Shown here: positions 57,966 through 64,000 of the stretch, piece after piece
How the letters are laid out: each line of letters starts with the position of its first letter
How positions within the stretch are numbered: position 1 is the first letter of the stretch
Origin: Saccharomonospora sp. CUA-673
Lineage (GTDB): Bacteria; Actinomycetota; Actinomycetes; Mycobacteriales; Pseudonocardiaceae
DNA length: 64,000 nucleotides
Direction of reading: 5' to 3'
NCBI RefSeq assembly: GCF_001942305.1
Contig: NZ_MKKE01000013.1
Location: forward strand, 1 to 64,000
Made by a program: the position numbers and the translations under genes
The notes under the pieces: model-generated
Databases searched by the model: none
What the model was told of the DNA's origin: nothing
What the model saw: the letters and a program-made list of their open reading frames with translations, nothing else

Positions 57966-58982
57966 ATGTCTTCTGCACTGCCCCCGATCTCCCGCCGGAG
58001 CCTGCTCAGCGGTGCCGCGGCCCTCGCCGCGACCGGGTTCCTGACGGCCTGCGGCCCCAACACCTCCGACGACGCCGACGGCGGTGGCGGTGACGCCTCA
58101 GGGTGGTCGTTCACCGACGACCGCGGCGAGGAGATCACCCTCGATCGCACGCCCACCCGCATCGCCGGCCTCAACGACGCCATCGCGTCGCTGTGGAACT
58201 ACGGCATCACCCCGGTCGCCTCGTTCGGCGCCACCGGCCTCGGCGCCGACGTGAACTTCGAGGGCAAGGACCACTCGCAGGTCACCGAGGTGGGCACCAC
58301 CTACGGCGAGATCAACCTGGTCCGCCTGCAGGCGCAGAAACCGGACCTGATCGTCGTGCACGCCTACCCCGAGGACGAGTCCGGCGAGATCGACCCGAAC
58401 AAGCCGCTGTTCGGCTTCAAGGACATCAAGCAGCAGGAGGACGCGGCGGCCATCGCTCCCATCGTGGCGATCTCCATGACCGGATCCGCCGACAAGGTCG
58501 TCGAGCGCACCACCGAGTTCGCCCGCTCCCTCGGCGTCGAACAGCAGCTGCTCGACGAGAAGAAGTCCGATTACGACGCCGCCCGCGAACGTCTGCGGGA
58601 GGCCGCCTCGTCCGGTGTGACCGTGATGGCCGTGGCCGCCTACGAGACCGACGGTGTGCACATCGCCAAGGCGGAGGACGACCCGGCGCTGCGCAGCTAC
58701 ACCGAACTCGGCATGAAGTACCCCGACCCGGGCGGCGACGAGTACTACTGGCGCCAGGCGGCATGGGAGAACATCACGCAGTTCCGCACCGACGTGGTGC
58801 TCTACTCACTGCGCGCGATGAGCGGCGACGACATGCTGAAGCAGCCGACGTTCGCCACCATGCCGGCGGCGCAGGCCGGGCAGGTGTATCCGTGGGAGTT
58901 CAGCGCCATGGACTACGTCGCCCAGGCCGGCACGATCAACCGGCTCGCCGACAACCTCGAGGGTGCCCGCCGGGTCGTCTGA
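57966..58982 (+). CDS. Iron-siderophore ABC transporter substrate-binding lipoprotein (Tat-type signal)
   Basis: The 338-residue protein has a signal with the twin-arginine-like SRRSLLSG and the lipobox FLTAC, then a periplasmic-binding fold of the FecB/FhuD class (LDRTPTRIAGLNDAIASLWNYGITPVASFG, LQAQKPDLIVVHAYPE). It should bind ferric siderophore at the cell surface under iron limitation. ATG 57966 lies just after an iron box. No permease or ATPase gene is adjacent; the coiled-coil gene behind it is on the other strand, so it works with a transporter encoded elsewhere. Confidence 0.9.
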   Translation: MSSALPPISRRSLLSGAAALAATGFLTACGPNTSDDADGGGGDASGWSFTDDRGEEITLDRTPTRIAGLNDAIASLWNYGITPVASFGATGLGADVNFEGKDHSQVTEVGTTYGEINLVRLQAQKPDLIVVHAYPEDESGEIDPNKPLFGFKDIKQQEDAAAIAPIVAISMTGSADKVVERTTEFARSLGVEQQLLDEKKSDYDAARERLREAASSGVTVMAVAAYETDGVHIAKAEDDPALRSYTELGMKYPDPGGDEYYWRQAAWENITQFRTDVVLYSLRAMSGDDMLKQPTFATMPAAQAGQVYPWEFSAMDYVAQAGTINRLADNLEGARRVV

Positions 58983-58997
58983 CCGGGTCGTCGAGGC

Positions 58998-60121
58998 TTA
59001 CGTGGATGCGGAGTCGGCGGACGAGCTGTCCGTGGATTCCGCATCCTTCGACGGTGCGGCCTTGGGGGCGGGGGAGGGCGTCACCGGCTTGACCGCCGGC
59101 CGCGTCGCCTCCGCATCCGACGTGGCCTGGGCCGCGGGCCGCCCCGACGACCCGTTCGTCTGCGCCGCCTGCGTGGCCCGGGCGGTCTTCGCCGCGTCGT
59201 ACGACGTCGTCAACGACTCGGGCAGCTCGTCGAGTTCGACATCCTCGTTGTCGATCGCCTCGAGGGCCGACTCGCCGGCGTGCAGGGCCTCCTCGGCGGC
59301 CTTGAGCCGGGCCTTCGCGTCGTTGCGGATCTTCGTGAGCCGCTCGACGACGCTCGTGGCCTCGCTGGTGCGCCGCTCGGCGTCGGACGTGGCGTCGTCG
59401 ACGAGCTTCTTGGCCTTCGCGGTGGCCTCGTCCACGAGCCGCTTCGACTCCGTGGTCGCCTCGGCGATCCGCCGCTCGGCCGCGTTCTTGCTGGCTTCCT
59501 TGGTGTCGGCGACGTGCTTCTCGAGCGCGGCCTTCTCCGCGGCCGTCTTCTGGTCGAATTCCTGCTCGATCGTGCGGCGCTTCTGCTCGGCAGCCTTGTC
59601 GAGCCGTTCCTGACGCTCGGCCGCCTCGGCCGTCATGCGCTCGACGTCGGCCTTCGTGGCGGCCAGAGCGTCGGTGTGCTCGCGTTGCAGTGCCTCGGCG
59701 TGCGTGTCGAGCGTCTCGACCAACTTCATGTAGCGCTCGTGCAGCTTCTTCGAGACCTCGCCGCTCTCGGCCCACGTCTTGGTCGCTGCCTCCTCGGCGC
59801 GGCCGACGATCTCCGCGGCACGCGTGTTCGCGAGCTCGATCGTGCGCTGCATGCGCTCGTCGAGGTCCTCGGGCCGCTCGGGCGGCTTCTTGAGCTCCTC
59901 GACCCGGTTCTGCAGCCGCGACACCTCGCGGCGGGCGTTCTCCAACTCGCGCGAACTCGTCGTCAGCCGGGCGTTCGCGTTGTCGCGATCGGCGATGATC
60001 CGCTGGATCTGAGCTCGAGGTGTTCGACGTACTGCAACACCTGTGTGCGGTCGAATCCGTGCCACGCCTGGTTGAATTCCCGCCGGAGCGGCAGCAGCCG
60101 GTTGTCGTGCTCGGAAGCCAT
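58998..60121 (-). CDS. Long coiled-coil protein with DivIVA-like start (one frameshift)
   Basis: The reconstructed 374-residue protein starts MASEHDNRLLPLRREFNQAWHGFDRTQVLQYVEHLE, similar in layout to DivIVA N-termini. It continues as an almost unbroken coiled coil rich in Ala, Glu, Lys and Arg to about residue 300, then a Pro/Ala/Thr/Ser tail. Related actinobacterial proteins act in polar growth or the cytoskeleton. Near 60015 one G is missing (CTCGAG-CTCAG); adding it joins YVEHLEA to QIQRIIADRDN. The span (1124) is one base short. ATG 60121. Confidence 0.78.
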
Positions 60122-60189
60122 ACCCCAGACCGTACCCGCGCGCCGCCCCGATGTGGTGACAGGACCGCCGGTGGACCGGTCACAACCAT

Positions 60190-60912
60190 TCAGCCCGACA
60201 CCGGCTCGGCGACGACCACGCGGTTCTCCTCGTACCCGGTGTCGCCGCCCTCCCAGCGTCCGCCGCAGGTGACGAGCACGGCGCGGTGCGGGCCGCTCTG
60301 TCCGAACAGCTCGCTGGAGCGCTCGGGCACCTCGTCCTTGTGCAGCGTGAGGATCTGGGAGACCTCGTAGCGCCACTTCTGTCCCTCGGCATCGGCCACG
60401 GTGATCCGCTCGCCGACCTCGACGTCCCACAGCTCGGAGAACGGCCCTTCGCGGCCCTGCCAGTTCACGTGGCCCGCGAACACGCTCGCCCCGCTCGGGG
60501 CGTCGAGCCCGGCGCCCCACCACGTCGCCTCGCCGAGGTCCTCCGGGATCGGCAGGACCGCGTTCGGCCCGAGCTCCTTGCGTACGAGCGCGGCCTCGCC
60601 GCCGTCGGGCAGCCGGATCGTGCCCGGCTGCTGTCCGCTCGGGGCCGGCTCGACCGGCTCCGAACGCGGCTGCGTCGGTTCCTGCTGTTCGTCCTCGGGC
60701 GGCGCGGGCTCCGGCTCCGGGGCGGGGCGCTCGTGGCCGCGCTGCACGGGTTCGGCCGGCGCGTGCCGGGGAACCTGCTCGGCGGGGTGGGCGCTGCCGG
60801 CGACGGCGTCGGTGGGCGGCATGAGCACCGCCGCGACCACCAACGCCTGCGCCATCAGCACCGTGGCCACCCCGAACAGGTACCACGTCGCCCGGGTACG
60901 CCGATCACTCAT
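60190..60912 (-). CDS. Class E/F sortase
   Basis: The 240-residue protein has an N-terminal membrane anchor, a Pro/Glu-rich linker (about 40-95) and a sortase domain with the catalytic His in FAGHVNWQGREGPFSEL, Cys in LVTCGGRWEGGDTGYEENRVVV and Arg after it (ENRVVV). It is encoded 13 bases downstream of the surface-protein gene, its likely substrate. That substrate has no LPxTG motif, so the sorting signal is unclear. Confidence 0.9.
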   Translation of the reverse strand: MSDRRTRATWYLFGVATVLMAQALVVAAVLMPPTDAVAGSAHPAEQVPRHAPAEPVQRGHERPAPEPEPAPPEDEQQEPTQPRSEPVEPAPSGQQPGTIRLPDGGEAALVRKELGPNAVLPIPEDLGEATWWGAGLDAPSGASVFAGHVNWQGREGPFSELWDVEVGERITVADAEGQKWRYEVSQILTLHKDEVPERSSELFGQSGPHRAVLVTCGGRWEGGDTGYEENRVVVAEPVSG

Positions 60913-60925
60913 GGCGGTTCACCCG

Positions 60926-62410
60926 TCAGAACCCGGACTGGCGACGGTGGACGGCGAACCCGGCCGCCGCGGCCACGAGAGCGGCGAGCCCGCCCATGCC
61001 GGCGAGCGCGCCGACGGGCGTCGACGTCGTCGTGGCGCCCTGCGCGACCACCGCGTCCGCGTGACCGGCCGGGATCACCTTCGGCACCTCGTCCGGTTTG
61101 TTGTCGATCGTCAACGTCAGCGTCTCGCCCGCGGTGACCTCGCCGCACGCCGACGGCGGGTTGTCGGGGTCGAACGCGTCCGCGTAGCCGTTGGGCGGAC
61201 TCACCTCGACGATGCAGATCTGCTGCGGCGTCCGCAGGTTCTCGATCTCGGCCGCACCGCGGTCGCCCTCGGTGGTCACGACGGCCGGTCGCCCGTCCTC
61301 GCCGGTCAACGGCTCGCCGTCGTCGCCCGTGGCGGGCGATTCCCTGTCCTCCCCGGTGATGCGCAGCGGCACACCCGCGATGCCCTCGCCGGTGTCGGCG
61401 TCGACCTTGGTCACCGCGACCGCGCCCGGCGCCGTCTTCGCGGTGCCGCTGGCGCTGGCGGTCAGTTCCTGCTCACCGCCGGTCGAGACCACCCGCTGGG
61501 TGTCGGCGGTGACCGGGTCCTGCACGTACGGACGCGGCGCCGGGGCCGACAGCGACGCCGTCACCGACGGCTCCTCGCCGGTCGGCGTCACCGCGAACGT
61601 GGCGGTGCCGTCCTCGCCGGTCGTGATCGGCTCGCTGCCGACGTCGGCGCCCTCGGCCGACAGCGTGATCGGCACGTTCGGCACACCGGTGCCGGCGGCG
61701 TTGGTGACCGACACGCTCCACTCGCTCGCCTCGCCGATGGTCTGCTGCTCCTCGGGGGCGGTCACCTCGGCGGTCCACGGGCCGCGGTTGGCCTCGGCGT
61801 CCGTGCGCAGCCGGTCGACGGCCTCCTTGGCGCCGTCGGGCAGCTTGTCGAACTGCATGTCGACGTCGTAGCCGATCCGGTCGAACGGCAGGCTCGGGTC
61901 GAGGTCGGCCGGGGTGCGCGGCGCCGCGGTCCACGAGTGCAGCAGGTGGGCGAGGGCGGCTGCCTCGTCGGCGTCCTGCGTGTCGCCGTGACGCAGCAGC
62001 AGGTAGGAGATGTTGGCCGCGATGTCCTCGGGGATCGGGTCGCCCCACTTGGTCAGCAGCTCGTCGCCCGGCTGGTACTGCTCGTCGGAGTCGGGCGCCT
62101 TGAGCGCGAACTGCACGCAGAACACCTGCTGGCCGCCGACGATGTAGGAGCCGACCCAGTCGTGCTCGCGGTCCTGGCCGCCGTAGGGCTGGCCCGGCGT
62201 CGTGCGGTGGCCGGTTCCCTCCTGCACGTCCGCCGACGCCGCCGGGGCGGTCACGACCAGCGAGAACGCGGTCAGCAGCATCGCCATCAGCAGGCGCAGG
62301 GCGGTGGCAGGCAGGGTTCGGATCGATCTGGTCGGTCTGGCGGTGCGCGGTTCCTCGCGTGAGCTCGACGAGGACCGCGAGGTGCCGGGTGCGCTCGGGA
62401 TACGCGCCAC
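60926..62410 (-). CDS. SpaA-like surface protein
   Basis: The 494-residue protein has a signal peptide (LRLLMAMLLTAFSLVVTAPAASA), an N-terminal domain with FCVQF and AAALAHLLHSW, an Ig-like domain (about 195-290), a SpaA-type domain (AVTKVDADTGEGIAGVPLRI ... ENLRTPQQICIVEVSPPNGY, the E-box pattern) and a C-terminal membrane helix with HRRQSGF. SpaA domains usually carry internal isopeptide bonds. There is no LPxTG; the segment before the helix reads VPKVIPAGHADAV. GTG 62410 has GGGGGA upstream. It is co-transcribed with the sortase. Confidence 0.82.
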   Translation of the reverse strand: MARIPSAPGTSRSSSSSREEPRTARPTRSIRTLPATALRLLMAMLLTAFSLVVTAPAASADVQEGTGHRTTPGQPYGGQDREHDWVGSYIVGGQQVFCVQFALKAPDSDEQYQPGDELLTKWGDPIPEDIAANISYLLLRHGDTQDADEAAALAHLLHSWTAAPRTPADLDPSLPFDRIGYDVDMQFDKLPDGAKEAVDRLRTDAEANRGPWTAEVTAPEEQQTIGEASEWSVSVTNAAGTGVPNVPITLSAEGADVGSEPITTGEDGTATFAVTPTGEEPSVTASLSAPAPRPYVQDPVTADTQRVVSTGGEQELTASASGTAKTAPGAVAVTKVDADTGEGIAGVPLRITGEDRESPATGDDGEPLTGEDGRPAVVTTEGDRGAAEIENLRTPQQICIVEVSPPNGYADAFDPDNPPSACGEVTAGETLTLTIDNKPDEVPKVIPAGHADAVVAQGATTTSTPVGALAGMGGLAALVAAAAGFAVHRRQSGF

Positions 62411-62801
62411 GGGAGTCCCCCTATGGGTGACGAACGCGCGCCGGACGAGTGTGCCCCCAGAACCCCAGAGCTTCTGACGAACGGCGACCACCCGACACGA
62501 TGAGTCGGGCTCGGGCCGACCCGGTCGTGTCGATTGCGTGGTGCCGCGTACACCCGACCGCGCGTTCGGTAACGGATCGGATACGGTTCGTGATCCTCGC
62601 CGGTAGAAGGGGTGTACGGCAATCGGCCACTTGAGTGGATGTGGATCCGTGACAGGCTGTGACCCGCAAGGAAAATGTGGCGAGGCCCCACCACTCACTC
62701 CGGGGATTCGCCGGTAAAGTCGACTTTACCGACCTACGGGAACCGGCCGGCGCGTGCGGTCGTTACACCCATTGCAAGGCCAGTAGATCCAGGAGGATCA
62801 G
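62411..62801. other. Intergenic region between divergent surface-protein and Bax-inhibitor genes
   Basis: This 391-base gap holds the promoters of two divergent genes and a perfect 20-bp palindrome (62712-62731), annotated separately. I see no gene; short open frames here lack ribosome sites and recognisable products. Confidence 0.65.
62712..62731. promoter_or_regulatory. Perfect 20-bp palindrome, candidate operator
   Basis: CGGTAAAGTCGACTTTACCG is a perfect palindrome 70 bases upstream of the Bax-inhibitor family gene. AT-rich arms inside a GC-rich genome and perfect symmetry favour a regulator site. I cannot name the regulator. Confidence 0.72.
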
Positions 62802-63619
62802 GTGCGAACCTCAAGTAACCCCGCCTTCCGCAACCTGCCGCAAAGCGCAGGGGCACAGGCGCCCTACGCGGGCTTCGAGCAGCCCCAGGGCGGTGTGCCC
62901 GGTTCCGGGACGCCGCAGGCCCCGTCGGGCCAGGCCGACCGGCCGATGACCCTCGACGACGTCGTGATGAAGACCGGCATGAGCCTGGGCGTCACGCTCC
63001 TCATCGGCACCATCACCGCGATCTGGGCCCAGGGTCAGATCGCCGCCGGTGCGATGGGCTCGGTCACGGGCGCCATGATCGGCGGCATGATCGTCGGCCT
63101 GATCATCTCGCTGGTGATCATCTTCAAGCAGATGGTCAGCGCCCCGATGACGCTCGCGTTCGCCGCGGCCGAGGGTGTGTTCCTCGGTGCCATCACCGGT
63201 GTCTTCGAGATGATGGTTCCGGGCGTCGCGCTGCAGGCCATCGCCGGCACCGGTGCGGTGTTCGTGGTGATGCTGATCGTCTACAAGACGGGCGCCGTCA
63301 AGGTCACCCCGAAGTTCCAGAAGTGGATGATCGGTGCCGTCGGCGGCGTCGCCATCCTGATGCTGATGAACCTCGTGCTGGGGCTCTTCGGCGTCAACAT
63401 GGGTCTGCGCGACGGTGGCGGGCTCGCGATCATCTTCAGCATCGTCTGCATCGGCATCGCCGCCTTCTGCTTCCTGCTGGACTTCGACATGGCCGAGAAG
63501 GCCATCCGCGAGGGCGTGCCCGCCAAGTTCGCCTGGTACGTGCCTTCGGCCTGATGACCACGCTCGTCTGGCTGTACCTGGAGATCATCCGCCTGCTCAC
63601 CATGTTGCAGGGCGAGTGA
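62802..63619 (+). CDS. Bax inhibitor-1/YccA family membrane protein (one frameshift)
   Basis: The reconstructed 272-residue protein has a hydrophilic N-terminus (about 50 residues) and seven transmembrane helices, the actinobacterial BI-1/YccA layout, ending YLEIIRLLTMLQGE. The family forms pH-gated calcium leak channels in some bacteria; the role here is unknown. GTG 62802 has AGGAGG 6 bases upstream. Near 63542 one G is missing (TACGTG-CCTTC); adding it gives FAWYVAFGLMTTLVWLYLEI. The span (818) is one base short. Without it the protein stops at WYVPSA. Confidence 0.87.
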
Positions 63620-63650
63620 TCGGGCTCGTCAGTTCCGGCTAGTCCTCCTG

Positions 63651-63687
63651 CGAAAGCCGCTCGGCCACCGAGGCCGGGCGGCTTTCG
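63651..63687 (+). terminator. Terminator after the Bax-inhibitor family gene
   Basis: A 10-bp perfect stem (CGAAAGCCGC at 63651-63660, complement at 63678-63687) with an inner CGG/CCG pairing lies 31 bases after the gene. Confidence 0.75.
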
Positions 63688-63782
63688 CGTGCACGGGGTG
63701 TGTGCGGGCAGGCAACGTCGGGATGGGATGCGGCCGGGAAGTCCCGACGAAAGTCGGCGTCCGGTCGAGTGACGAGAACGCA

Positions 63783-63825
63783 GCTCGGCCCTGTGCCCCA
63801 CGGGTTCGGGGGCACAGGGCCGAGC
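63783..63825 (-). terminator. Terminator after the thiolase gene
   Basis: A 17-bp perfect inverted repeat (GCTCGGCCCTGTGCCCC at 63783-63799, complement at 63809-63825) lies 37 bases past the thiolase stop on the minus strand. Confidence 0.82.
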
Positions 63826-63862
63826 GGTCACCGGGGTCGGGCGCCTCAGTTGAGGCGCTCGG

Positions 63863-64000
63863 TCAGCTGAGGCGCTCCAGGACCATGGCCATGCCCTGGC
63901 CGCCGCCGACGCACATGGTCTCGAGGCCGAACTGCTTGTCGTGGTGCTGCAGCGAGTTGATCAGCGTCGATGTGATGCGGGCGCCGGTCATGCCGAACGG
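63863..64000 (-). CDS. Acetyl-CoA acetyltransferase (thiolase), C-terminal end only
   Basis: The last 45 codons before the stop at 63863 read PFGMTGARITST...QFGLETMCVGGGQGMAMVLERLS. This contains the C-terminal thiolase motif with the catalytic Cys in METMCVGGGQG (here LETMCVGGGQG) and the GMTGARI segment. The remaining protein lies outside the window. It is either a degradative (FadA-type) or a biosynthetic thiolase; 45 residues do not distinguish these. Confidence 0.9.
   Translation of the reverse strand, partial: PFGMTGARITSTLINSLQHHDKQFGLETMCVGGGQGMAMVLERLS

Overview
This 64 kb window comes from a high-GC actinomycete and looks chromosomal. I place it in or near the Pseudonocardiaceae (Saccharomonospora, Prauserella or Amycolatopsis relatives), but no marker gene in the window settles the genus. 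Supporting signs are WhiB7, a SARP/AfsR-type regulator, GlnE-controlled glutamine synthetase, an AftA-like arabinofuranosyltransferase, an ECF41 sigma factor, and many genes whose start codon lies 6-8 bases after a TANNNT-like -10 hexamer, the pattern of leaderless transcripts.

Layout. 0-12.8 kb: end of an rrn operon (5S rRNA), glutamine amidotransferase, glnE, thioesterase, a DrrAB-type exporter, a large SARP regulator, then glnA with a four-part GlnR site, an RDD protein and a DUF4191 protein. 12.9-27.6 kb: a block resembling M. tuberculosis Rv3193c-Rv3198c: uvrD2, whiB7 with an attenuator leader, ABC1 kinase, an E1-like protein, two zinc peptidases, a PDZ-Lon protease and a UPF0182 membrane giant. 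27.6-38.1 kb: two identical initiator tRNAs, a PadR regulator, prfB, ftsE-ftsX, smpB, an amidohydrolase, an acyltransferase, a two-component system with an extra sensor protein, and tmRNA (ssrA). 38.3-49.1 kb: a hexuronate catabolic locus (uxuB, uxaC, LacI regulator, mannonate dehydratase, GH31 glycosidase, TRAP transporter). 49.1-64 kb: AftA-like transferase, TetR-controlled alcohol dehydrogenase, flavoprotein plus ECF41 sigma factor, a SpoIIE phosphatase divergent from a HATPase regulator, an IdeR-boxed iron-siderophore binding lipoprotein, a coiled-coil protein, a sortase with a SpaA-like surface protein, a Bax-inhibitor-family membrane protein and the end of a thiolase.

The uronate genes form one route: uptake (TRAP) and possibly glycoside cleavage (GH31), then UxaC (glucuronate to fructuronate), UxuB (to mannonate) and ManD (to 2-keto-3-deoxygluconate). 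KDG kinase and aldolase are not in the window. Similar near-palindromes at both ends of the locus suggest that the LacI protein controls it.

One property affects the whole annotation. Nine otherwise well-conserved genes, and apparently the tmRNA acceptor stem, carry small frame errors. Almost all are best explained by one missing C or G in a short C/G run, and each gene's start-to-stop length modulo 3 matches the number of missing bases. I read these as sequence or assembly errors and annotate the genes as single units.
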